Source: JAYRGC01 sp041908065 (GTDB lineage Bacteria > Pseudomonadota > Alphaproteobacteria > UBA9219). From it: a stretch of DNA of 64,000 bases. The translations under genes and the position numbers were made by a program. The DNA lies in NCBI GenBank assembly GCA_041908065.1, contig JAYRGC010000028.1, forward strand, positions 8,671 through 72,670, written 5' to 3'. This document shows positions 1 through 7,298 of the stretch, piece after piece. The first letter of the stretch is position 1, and each line of letters starts with the position of its first letter. The notes beneath the pieces were generated by a model. It had not been told where the DNA came from, did not search any database, and saw only the letters and a program-made list of their open reading frames with translations.

Positions 1-1
1 T

Positions 2-889
2 AAACGCCTTGAACTGCGGCTTATGGATATCCACACGCCGCGCTTCGTTTTGAACGAACAGTCCCTTGTGCGCGACGCCGATCTTCTCGTGCTCGACGAA
101 GTCTCGATGGTCGGCGAGGAAATGGCGAACGATCTGCTCGCTTTCGGCACGCCGATTCTCGTTCTAGGCGATCCCGGTCAGTTGCCGCCGATCAAAGGCG
201 AAGGCGCGTTCACGGATACGACGCCGGACGTGATGCTGACGGAAATCCATCGCCAAGCCGAAGCTAGCGCCATCATCCGCCTCGCCACCATGGCGCGGCG
301 GAACATCGCCATTCCCTTCGGCCAGCACGATGACTTCGTATGGAAGATGCCACAGCGCGACGTGACGTTTGATCAGATGTTAAACGGCGGGCAAGTCCTT
401 TGCGGCCTGAACGCGACGCGCATTCGGCTTAACAGCGGCATGAAACGGGCGGCGGGCTTCGAGGAAGCCTATCCGACGGGGCGCGGCGAAAAGATCATCT
501 GCCTTAAGAACCGGCACGATCTCGGCATCGTCAACGGCATGTTCCTTGAGCTTTCCGACATCCGCGACGAGGACGCTTATCGCTTCAGCGCGGAGGCCAG
601 GACGGAAGACGGACAGCAGCTTCCCGGACGACAGCGTTTTTACAAAGGGCATTTTGACGACCACGTCCATTACGACCCGCAACGCTCGAACCGCGACTGG
701 CGCGAGATCAAAAACCTTATCGAGACCGTCTGGGGCTACGCCATCACCTGCCACAAATCCCAAGGCTCGCAATGGGAAAACGTGATCGTGTTCGACGATA
801 AGTTCGGACACCGCAAACCGGACATCCGCGCTCGCTGGCTTTATACGGCGATCACGCGAGCCGAGAAAGGCTTGGTGATCCTTGATTGA
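2..889 (+). CDS. RecD-like ATP-dependent DNA helicase, 3' part (5' end outside window)
   Basis: C-terminal part of a superfamily 1 helicase of the RecD/TraA type, which unwinds DNA using ATP. The frame is open to the left edge, so the Walker A region is missing. Visible are the Walker B motif LLVLDEVSMV, motif III GDPGQLPPI, motif V around TCHKSQGSQW and motif VI RWLYTAITRAEKGLVIL just before the stop. The first internal ATG is at 23. The gene overlaps the following primase fragment by 8 bases, as in a phage or plasmid replication operon. I infer it is a remnant of an integrated element distinct from the prophage at 16-64 kb. The family is clear; the exact role is not. Confidence 0.85.
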   Translation, partial: KRLELRLMDIHTPRFVLNEQSLVRDADLLVLDEVSMVGEEMANDLLAFGTPILVLGDPGQLPPIKGEGAFTDTTPDVMLTEIHRQAEASAIIRLATMARRNIAIPFGQHDDFVWKMPQRDVTFDQMLNGGQVLCGLNATRIRLNSGMKRAAGFEEAYPTGRGEKIICLKNRHDLGIVNGMFLELSDIRDEDAYRFSAEARTEDGQQLPGRQRFYKGHFDDHVHYDPQRSNRDWREIKNLIETVWGYAITCHKSQGSQWENVIVFDDKFGHRKPDIRARWLYTAITRAEKGLVILD

Positions 890-1430
890 CCTGAACGATG
901 TTTCGCCGCCAACCCCGACGGTTCGTTACGATCTGGACGCCATAGCCGAAAGGCTGCGCGGACGGGCAGAAAGCTGGGTGCCGCAGCTGTTTCCAAACGG
1001 CACGCGCAAAGAGGACGAATGGAGGCTCGCGAACATTCGCGGCGACGCCCCGCGCAAGATCGGCTCCTGCGTCATCACGCTTAAAGGCGAACATGCGGGC
1101 GATTGGAAAGATTTCGACGGCAACCGAAAAGGCGGCGGCCCGCTCAGCGCTATTGAACACGCGACAGGTCTCACGGGGCGCGAACTGTTCGCCTACGCTG
1201 CCGAGCTTGTCGGCTGGTCGCAGGCCGCGCCGCAAAAACAGATGCCTGCGTCCGTCTCGAAGCCCGAAAAAGACAGCGCGCGCGAAATCGACATCATCCT
1301 GTCCCGAACGCAATCAATCCACGACACGCTCATTGAGACCTATTTTGAATCGCGAGGACTGATCTGCCCCGCAACGCCCGATCTTCTCTTTCACCCCGAC
1401 CTTGCGCATTGGGATACCAAGACCGGCTAA
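882..1430 (+). pseudogene. Truncated phage/plasmid-type DNA primase (N-terminal part)
   Basis: N-terminal region of a primase/Toprim-type replication protein. The TTG at 882 overlaps the helicase stop. The segment around GRAESWVPQLFPNG and the later stretch LIETYFESRGL to LLFHPDLAHWD are typical of the part that precedes the Toprim domain in phage and plasmid primases. The reading frame runs into the truncated IS3-family element near 1429 and stops two codons later, so the Toprim and catalytic parts are absent. The remaining 182 codons are unlikely to be functional. Family assignment is from recognised sequence style, not a search. Confidence 0.7.
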
Positions 1431-1665
1431 ACACAAAGCCTTCGCGCTTGAGCATCACCGCCAGCCGCTTATAGCCAAACCGCCGACGCTCAGCCGCGAT
1501 CCGCTTCATGGCGATCCGTAGGGCGTCGTCGTTCCGCTTCGTCTTGTAGTGCGCTGTCCCACGACTGAGCCCCACAATCCGCCCAGCCCGCCGCGCCGAC
1601 ACACCAAACAGATGTTGCAGCTTTTCTACCGCCTGCCTCTTCTGGGCAGGCTTGCTCAGTTTTTT
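1429..1665 (-). pseudogene. IS3-family transposase OrfB, 5' fragment
   Basis: Reading frame entered from orfA by a -1 shift at the A AAA AAC heptamer. It encodes the usual start of OrfB (KLSKPAQKRQAVEKLQHLFG, then SARRAGRIVGLSRGTAHYK and RRFGYKRLAVMLKREG). Homology ends near 1430, after roughly 75 codons; a complete OrfB is near 280. Beyond this point the frame continues into antisense of the primase gene, which is not IS sequence. The integrase catalytic domain is therefore lost. Confidence 0.8.
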
Positions 1666-1916
1666 CTGAGTAGCTCCTTCATCATCGCTTTATCAAGCTC
1701 GGCTTCCGCCAATAGCTTCTTCAGCTTCGCATTCTCAGATTCCAGAGCCTTCAGCCGCTTGGCGTCCGACACTTCCATCCCGCCGAACTTGGCTTTCCAG
1801 TTATAAAAGGTTCCCTCGCTGATCCCGTGACGGCGGCACAGCTCGCCCGTCTTGGCCCCGGCCTCCGCTTCCTTCAACACGCGGATGATCTGTTCTTCCG
1901 TAAATCGCTTCTTCAT
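1656..1916 (-). CDS. IS3-family transposase OrfA
   Basis: 86-residue DNA-binding subunit of an IS3-family transposase. The N-terminal helix-turn-helix runs from KRFTEEQIIRVLKEAEAG through CRRHGISEGTFYNWKAKFGG, followed by a leucine-zipper-like helix with heptad leucines (residues about 55-80). Near the 3' end the codons AGA AAA AAC TGA contain the heptamer A AAA AAC (1659-1665, minus strand), the classic -1 slippery site used by this family to make the OrfAB fusion. Length and motifs fit the IS407 group. The partner orfB is truncated. Confidence 0.88.
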   Translation of the reverse strand: MKKRFTEEQIIRVLKEAEAGAKTGELCRRHGISEGTFYNWKAKFGGMEVSDAKRLKALESENAKLKKLLAEAELDKAMMKELLRKN

Positions 1917-2028
1917 CGTCTGCTCCTTTGCTCAGGTTGCAGACTCTAAACCATTTTGGCTCAGTTTTTGGGGAGAACGTCACCGGTTTGACAAAATTTT
2001 TAATCTAAACAGGAAACCTTTTCTAGTT

Positions 2029-2205
2029 ATGGCAGATCAGATTCCAAAAGTGATTCAACCGGGCGAGCAATGGATGGGACAAGCATTACAAGATGCCAAT
2101 ATCGAAAGAATGGGATCTGAAGGATTTTTGTATGCGGTGATCATCCATTCAATGGGCAAGAAAGAAGTTTTACACAGAATCAAAATCTCGAAAGAAAAAT
2201 CGTGA
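2029..2205 (+). CDS. Short ORF or C-terminal remnant beside the IS, unknown
   Basis: Opens at ATG 2029 (MADQIPKVIQPGEQWM) and gives 58 residues, but the same frame is open back to the IS end at 1982, so it may be the 3' end of a gene cut by the insertion. The DNA is markedly more AT-rich than the primase fragment to the left. I do not recognise the protein. No good ribosome binding site lies at the usual distance from 2029, which favours the remnant reading. Confidence 0.3.
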   Translation: MADQIPKVIQPGEQWMGQALQDANIERMGSEGFLYAVIIHSMGKKEVLHRIKISKEKS

Positions 2206-2683
2206 TTCACATCAATACGTTAGCTCGATAGAAATTGTCGTGCCAGTTACCTCTGCCCCGCCACCCATCCAAATTGGATGGGTGAAGGTCAAATTATACT
2301 AGCAATTTCAACAAGTTATAAGTGATTGAAAATTCTGCCTCAATGAGGACATTTATCCGAATTGGATTGGATAAAAATTCCTCGAGTCGGGTTCGATAAG
2401 TATGGTTATTAACGGTCAGAGATGCGAAAACTCTCTACGGAACCCGACTTTTCAGTAGAGAGAAGTTCGAACAATTTCGAAACTCAAGCGCTCGGTCAGC
2501 AGTCGTTGTGGAGCATGGTGCGTTCTAGAGTAAACAGAGACGTGTGGGCCATGCATCGTGGCTGGATCGTTCTTGGACGTGATGCGATTAGCAGTCATGG
2601 CGCTGGCACATCTGCAGAAAGACAGTAAAAGAATCCAACATCAACGACATTGCCATTCACATGATCCGGCGCTATGGTAGTGA
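2206..2683. other. Intergenic stretch with palindromes, no clear gene
   Basis: No convincing gene. A perfect palindrome with 11-base arms and one central base lies at 2262-2284 (cacccatccaa and its complement). A second inverted pair places GTCGGGTTC (2386-2394) against GAACCCGAC (2440-2448), and an 8-bp hairpin (ctctctac / gtagagag) lies at 2431-2462 and overlaps it, so alternative foldings are possible. A 68-codon frame at 2422-2628 and a short frame at 2635-2713 show no recognisable protein or good start. The region separates the IS scar from the exporter operon. Confidence 0.5.
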
Positions 2684-3322
2684 GTGGTTACTATCTTATG
2701 GGGATCAAAAGTGAAAACTCGAACGGAACACCTTTCTGCAGATAAGCGAAAAGATGCTACGATTCAGGCTGTTTTGACTTTGGCAGGCTCCCAGAATCCC
2801 AGCGAAATTACTACAGCGGCGATAGCCGAGCATATGAATGTGACGCAAGGGGCTCTTTTTCGCCACTTCCCGAACAAAGAGGCTATTTGGGAGACGGTGC
2901 TGCAGTGGGCCGCAAAAAAACTAATCAACTGCATAGACAAAGCGACTATCGAGGATTGCTCTTTTTTGAAAGCGCTGGAGGTTTTGTTTATGAGCCATGT
3001 CAAGTTTGCGATGGAACACCCCGGTGTGCCGCGCATGATGTTTGGCGAACTACAACGTGCCGGATCGACACCTGCTAAATGCGTTGTGCAGAAACTTATC
3101 GAGCAGTATCGTCATCGGGTTCAGGAGATCATTAAGAAGGGAAAAAAAGCAGGTGAAATCGACTCGACCCTAGATGTAGAGGCGGCTTCGATCCTGTTTA
3201 TAGGTACGATACAAGGCTTGGTCATGCAGTCGCTCATTGCGGGAGACGTATCACAGATGCAGCGCGAAGCGACAAAAGTTTTCAAGATTTATCGACGCGG
3301 AATCAGTAGAGGGATGTCATGA
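2684..3322 (+). CDS. TetR/AcrR family transcriptional regulator
   Basis: Repressor-type regulator of about 200 residues. The N-terminal TetR helix-turn-helix is clear: ITTAAIAEHMNVTQGALFRHF followed by NKEAIWETVL. The C-terminal part is helical and would bind a ligand. GTG at 2684 is the longest start; GTG at 2711 (VKTRTEHLS) is an alternative that gives a more usual TetR N-terminus. Its stop overlaps the ATG of the adaptor gene by 4 bases, so regulator and exporter are one transcript and probably autoregulated. The inducing compound is unknown. Confidence 0.88.
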   Translation: MVTILWGSKVKTRTEHLSADKRKDATIQAVLTLAGSQNPSEITTAAIAEHMNVTQGALFRHFPNKEAIWETVLQWAAKKLINCIDKATIEDCSFLKALEVLFMSHVKFAMEHPGVPRMMFGELQRAGSTPAKCVVQKLIEQYRHRVQEIIKKGKKAGEIDSTLDVEAASILFIGTIQGLVMQSLIAGDVSQMQREATKVFKIYRRGISRGMS

Positions 3323-4470
3323 AACAGCTTGGTTTTCAGCGCCGCGTGTTTTTTGTAGGTGGCGTGCTTGGCCTCCTGCTTATTCTGTTTGTGTATGTTG
3401 GCGTGCGCTCTGGGCCTTTGGCTCCCGTTGATGTAACAAGCACGACGGTTAAATCACAAAGAATATCCCCTGCAATCTTTGGTATTGGTATTGTTGAGGC
3501 GCGTTATACTTATAAAATTGGTCCAACGTCTTCTGGACGGATCAAAACCCTAGATGTTCATGTCGGTGATTTCGTCAAAGCAGGCCAAATTGTTGGCGAA
3601 ATGGATCCGATTGATCTTGATGACAAGATCAGAGCTTTAGACTCTGCTCGTAAGAAAGCCGAGGCGTTAAGAAATGAAGCCGAAGTTCGTCGCGCTTATG
3701 CACAAACCCAAGAACAGCGCTATATGAAACTGTCGGCTTCTCGTGCAACAAGTGACGAGACGTATGTTACAAAAAAGCAAGAGTTACAAATAGCAGAGGC
3801 AGCTTTTGTTGCCGCAAACGAAGAACTTGGTCGTACGTATGCGGAGCATGACGCGCTTCTTGCCCAACGCAATAATCTCAAACTCGTTTCCCCTGCAGAT
3901 GGAATAGTTGCCCTTCGTGATGCCGATCCGGGGACAACTATTGTCGCGGGACAGCCTATTATTGAGATTATTGATCCGCAAACCTTATGGATTAACACCC
4001 GCCTTGACCAGACGAACACACAAAATTTAACGGAAGGGTTGCCTGCCGATATTGTCTTGCGTTCTCGAAAAGAACGCCCGCTGAAGGGCCGCGTTTATCG
4101 CGTTGAACCGAAGGCGGACTCGGTAACAGAAGAAACCATAGCCAAAATTGTTTTTCAGGAGATTCCTTCTCCTTTACCACCGACAGGAGAACTTGCGGAA
4201 ATCACCATTCAATTGCCTGCGCTGGATCCTCTACCAGTCATTCCGAATGCGGCCATTCACCGCGACGAGGGAAAGACGGGCGTTTGGACGTTACAGCAAG
4301 GCCGATTGTCTTTTGTTGTTGTTAAACTGGGAGAGTCCGATCTTGATGGAAACGTTCAAGTGAAGGAGGGAATTAAGGAGGGGGAAGAAATCGTCGTATA
4401 TAGCGAGAAGCCTTTGTCCCAGCGCCATAGCATTCGCATCGTTCAAGAAATTCCTACGGTTCGAAAATGA
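3319..4470 (+). CDS. HlyD/MacA-type periplasmic adaptor of an ABC exporter
   Basis: 383-residue membrane fusion protein. A single N-terminal membrane anchor (residues about 9-28) is followed by a lipoyl/barrel-sandwich half (SSGRIKTLDVHVGDFVKAGQ), a coiled-coil hairpin (about 95-170), the second lipoyl half (SPADGIVALRDADPG) and a beta-barrel. It would link an inner-membrane ABC exporter to an outer-membrane channel. It is translationally coupled to the TetR gene before it and to the permease after it (ATGA overlaps). No outer-membrane factor lies in this operon, so TolC-like help from elsewhere is implied. Closest architecture: DevB or MacA. Confidence 0.88.
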   Translation: MKQLGFQRRVFFVGGVLGLLLILFVYVGVRSGPLAPVDVTSTTVKSQRISPAIFGIGIVEARYTYKIGPTSSGRIKTLDVHVGDFVKAGQIVGEMDPIDLDDKIRALDSARKKAEALRNEAEVRRAYAQTQEQRYMKLSASRATSDETYVTKKQELQIAEAAFVAANEELGRTYAEHDALLAQRNNLKLVSPADGIVALRDADPGTTIVAGQPIIEIIDPQTLWINTRLDQTNTQNLTEGLPADIVLRSRKERPLKGRVYRVEPKADSVTEETIAKIVFQEIPSPLPPTGELAEITIQLPALDPLPVIPNAAIHRDEGKTGVWTLQQGRLSFVVVKLGESDLDGNVQVKEGIKEGEEIVVYSEKPLSQRHSIRIVQEIPTVRK

Positions 4471-5672
4471 TAAGCCTTGCCGGAAGGGATATTCTTCATT
4501 CGTGGGGTAAGTTTGTTTTTACCGGTATTGGTCTTGGCCTATTAATTGGCGTTACGCTGACTATGGCTGGCGTCTATCGCGGCATGGTTGATGACGGGAA
4601 GGCTCTTCTCAATAATAGTGGCGCTGATATGTGGGTCGTGCAAAGGGGCACGCTTGGCCCTTATGCGGAGGCATCTAATCTGAACGACGATGTTTATCGT
4701 AGTTTACTGGCTATGAAGGGCGTTTCCGAGGCTGCGAATATCACTTATCTGACGATGCAAGTTCGAAGAGGCCCAAAAGATGTTCGCGCTATGGTCGTTG
4801 GGATTGTGATGGGCCATAAAAATGGCACGCTCGGATGGCCCCCTTATCTTGTGGCTGGAAGGCAAATTACAAGGGGACATTATGAAGCCGTTGCCGATAT
4901 TGCCACGGGCTTTAATCTTGGGGATCAGATTTCTATACGAAGAAACACCTATCAGGTTGTTGGGCTAACGAGGCGGATGGTCTCTTCAAGCGGCGACCCC
5001 ATGATTTTTGTTCCCCTGAAAGATGCCCAAGAGGCGCAGTTTCTCAAAGACAACGACGCCATCTGGCAAGGACGTCGCCGCACAGAGAACAATCCCTCTT
5101 TTAATCGTCCGAATGTTCCCGATCTGCTCGACGCCGTGATCGCCTCGCAAAGCACAAACACCTTTGTCAATGCCGTGCTGATAACCGTTAAACAAGGCTA
5201 CGAGCATCGCGATGTTGCGGAAGCCATTCGCCGTTGGAAACGCTTGACGGTCTATACGAAAGCAGAGATGGAAGAGATTCTTGTTGGAAAACTTATTGCA
5301 ACATCAGCCAAACAAATTGCGATGTTTCTTGTTATTCTTGCCGTTGTCAGCGCCGCGATTGTCGCCTTTATTATTTATACGCTGACGATGGACAAGATTC
5401 GAGAAATTGCAGTTCTTAAGCTCATAGGCACGCGCAACAGAACCATCGCAGCGATGATTCTTCAACAGGCCCTTGTCTTGGGAATGATCGGATTTGTTGT
5501 TGGGAAAATATCGGCAACCTATGCCGCCCCCTATTTTCCAAAATATATCTTGTTGGTGCCCATGGATTCCATCGCGGGGTTCTTCGCTGTTATGACTATA
5601 TGTGTGCTGGCAAGTACGGTGGCGATACGCATAGCCCTTAAAGTTGATCCTGCCGAAGCGATAGGAGGCTAG
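4467..5672 (+). CDS. FtsX/MacB-type ABC transporter permease (DevC-like)
   Basis: 401-residue permease. One membrane helix near the N-terminus (about 17-37) is followed by a periplasmic MacB-PCD-like domain (GADMWVVQRGTLGPYAEAS onward) and three C-terminal helices (about 273-300, 325-345, 360-385) typical of FtsX permeases. Unlike MacB it lacks a fused ATPase; that is encoded separately by the next gene. Together with the preceding adaptor it forms a DevBCA-like tripartite exporter core. Substrate cannot be read from the sequence; lipids, peptides and macrolides are known substrates of relatives. Confidence 0.88.
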   Translation: MISLAGRDILHSWGKFVFTGIGLGLLIGVTLTMAGVYRGMVDDGKALLNNSGADMWVVQRGTLGPYAEASNLNDDVYRSLLAMKGVSEAANITYLTMQVRRGPKDVRAMVVGIVMGHKNGTLGWPPYLVAGRQITRGHYEAVADIATGFNLGDQISIRRNTYQVVGLTRRMVSSSGDPMIFVPLKDAQEAQFLKDNDAIWQGRRRTENNPSFNRPNVPDLLDAVIASQSTNTFVNAVLITVKQGYEHRDVAEAIRRWKRLTVYTKAEMEEILVGKLIATSAKQIAMFLVILAVVSAAIVAFIIYTLTMDKIREIAVLKLIGTRNRTIAAMILQQALVLGMIGFVVGKISATYAAPYFPKYILLVPMDSIAGFFAVMTICVLASTVAIRIALKVDPAEAIGG

Positions 5673-5676
5673 GATC

Positions 5677-6417
5677 ATGAGAACGGGAATCCATATCCAA
5701 GGGCTTAAAAAGCGTTACGGACAAGGCGAAACGGCAGTTGACGCCCTAAAAGGGATAGATATGGAGGTGTCTTCAGGCGAAGTAGTTGGCTTGATTGGCC
5801 CCTCTGGTTCAGGAAAAAGCACGCTCCTAAAATGTCTGGGCGCTGTCATCGATCCAACGGCAGGTCGCATGACGTTAGGTGATGAAGTTATTTATAATGA
5901 TGGATGGAATGTTAAAGACCTGCGTGCGTTGAGGCGAGATAAGATCGGTTTTGTCTTTCAAGCTCCCTATCTTATTCCTTTTCTGGATGTAACGGACAAT
6001 GTTGCCTTGTTGCCCATGTTGGCTGGTGTTCCAAACAAAGAGGCCCGACGGCAGGCTCTGGACTTGCTTGTTGCGCTCGACATTCAACACAGGGCGAAGG
6101 CCATGCCTTCCCAATTATCTGGGGGAGAACAGCAGCGTGTTGCCATTGCTCGCGGACTAGTCAATCATCCCCCCGTCATTCTGGCTGATGAGCCTACAGC
6201 CCCTTTGGATTCTGAGCGAGCTATGACCGTAATTCGCATCTTAAACGACATGGCGCGCCAATTTGATACAGCGGTCATCGTCGTGACGCATGACGAGAAA
6301 ATAATTCCAACTTTCAAACGTATCTATCGTATACGCGATGGCGTAACGGTTGAGGAGGCTGGCGAAGGAAAAAGCTTGGCAGATTTGTCGCCCCCAACCC
6401 TTTCAAACCAAAACTAG
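5677..6417 (+). CDS. ABC transporter ATP-binding protein (DevA/LolD/MacB-type)
   Basis: 246-residue nucleotide-binding subunit for the permease just upstream, only 4 bases away. Walker A is GPSGSGKST (about residues 42-50), the Q-loop is in FVFQAPYLIP, the signature is LSGGEQQRVAIARGL and Walker B is VILADEPTAPLD, followed by the H-loop VVTHDEK. All catalytic residues are present. Gene order (adaptor, permease, ATPase) matches devBCA operons of cyanobacteria and proteobacteria. Confidence 0.93.
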   Translation: MRTGIHIQGLKKRYGQGETAVDALKGIDMEVSSGEVVGLIGPSGSGKSTLLKCLGAVIDPTAGRMTLGDEVIYNDGWNVKDLRALRRDKIGFVFQAPYLIPFLDVTDNVALLPMLAGVPNKEARRQALDLLVALDIQHRAKAMPSQLSGGEQQRVAIARGLVNHPPVILADEPTAPLDSERAMTVIRILNDMARQFDTAVIVVTHDEKIIPTFKRIYRIRDGVTVEEAGEGKSLADLSPPTLSNQN

Positions 6418-6427
6418 TGAGGAAAAA

Positions 6428-6772
6428 ATGGAAAACCAGACCCCCATGACAGAAAAACAGAATTTGAAACAGATGTTATCCTTTCAAGCTGGGGCCATTG
6501 TAAGCCGAATGCTGGTCAAAAACCCTTCCGGCAACGTGACTCTGTTCGCTTTTGATGAAGGTGAAGGGCTGAGCGAGCACACGGCACCTTTTGACGCGCT
6601 GGTGATTGGCGTTGAAGGACAGGCAGAGATATCCATTAAAGATAAAAGGCAGCTTCTTAATGAGGGAGAAACGCTGTTGCTCCTTGCCAATATCCCACAC
6701 GCGGTTATGCCGCAGGGAAAATTTAAGATGTTGCTCATTATGATTCGCGGCGAGGCAAAAGCAACGACGTAA
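6428..6772 (+). CDS. Small cupin-domain protein
   Basis: 114 residues from ATG 6428, which follows a GAGG-type ribosome binding site and lies 10 bases after the ATPase stop. The barrel is of the cupin_2 type: the first motif is represented by SEHTAPFDALVIGVEGQAE, and the second by EGETLLLLANIPHAVMPQGK. Only some of the usual metal ligands are visible (His in SEHTAP, His in NIPHAV). It ends the exporter operon and could be a sensor or a small-molecule enzyme; its role is not known. Confidence 0.8.
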   Translation: MENQTPMTEKQNLKQMLSFQAGAIVSRMLVKNPSGNVTLFAFDEGEGLSEHTAPFDALVIGVEGQAEISIKDKRQLLNEGETLLLLANIPHAVMPQGKFKMLLIMIRGEAKATT

Positions 6773-7298
6773 GTCCTAAAGGAGATTTCTGAATGCTCGC
6801 AAAGAAAGTCGTGATAGTAGGTTATTGTTATTAAACGAGGAGAGGGCATCATCGCTCTCCCTATCGTTAGTTCGGATCCCAAACGCGCATTCGAAACGTA
6901 TTAACCATCAGCCTCTTGTAGACAAAAATAAAGACGTGCATAATCAACGCGTTAATATGGAGCATGTTCTTCCCCAGTCACGTCCGCCCCGCCATTTAAC
7001 GATTGCTAACCCTTCTACAAGTTCCTGAGGGGGGTGGAATAGGCCGGTTTCGGCGCGGGATTCCCCACAAACAGCTGAACATTTACTTGCGCCAGATGGG
7101 GCTGCGCGGGACGTTTTCACCTCTCAAAGAGGCCGCTCTCTCGGCAAGTTCTGAACATCATGGCGAAATGTACGGGCGAAAATGTCCAGAGGTTTCAAGG
7201 CTCGCCATACGATCGCGCAAGTTCCCTTCGACAGCCGTTCGACACGCTCTAGGTCGGCGGCCATAGGGAACGTCGTCCTTGGGGATGCGGAGAAAAGC
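6773..7298. other. Intergenic stretch between exporter island and nrdD, no clear gene
   Basis: About 525 bases between the cupin gene and the convergent nrdD gene. A hairpin with arms GGAGAG/CTCTCC lies at 6839-6860 but lacks a T-run. No recognisable protein is encoded on either strand, and no nrdG activase gene is present here. The first part is AT-richer, like the exporter island, and the GC content rises after about 7020, suggesting the island edge is near 7.0 kb. Confidence 0.45.

Larger units (their letters stand above)
1429..1982 (-). mobile_element. IS3-family element remnant (IS407-like), 3' half deleted
   Basis: Carries an intact orfA and only the first part of orfB on the minus strand. 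The right boundary is placed at about 1982, where the sequence ends in CA after a stretch that fits an IS terminus and where the composition changes abruptly. The left boundary at about 1429 is not an IS end: orfB is cut there and joined to the primase fragment. The distal orfB, including the DDE catalytic core, and the other inverted repeat are missing, so the element cannot transpose by itself. Boundaries are inferred from where homologous reading frames stop. Confidence 0.8.

Noticed and set aside
2243..2262. CCAGTTACCTCTGCCCCGCC resembling 6974-6993 (17 of 20), as possible direct repeats flanking the exporter island
   Set aside because: Dozens of 20-mer pairs with three mismatches are expected by chance in this window; position alone is not enough.
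2422..2628. A 68-codon frame before the TetR gene
   Set aside because: No recognisable protein and no convincing start; overlaps a hairpin.
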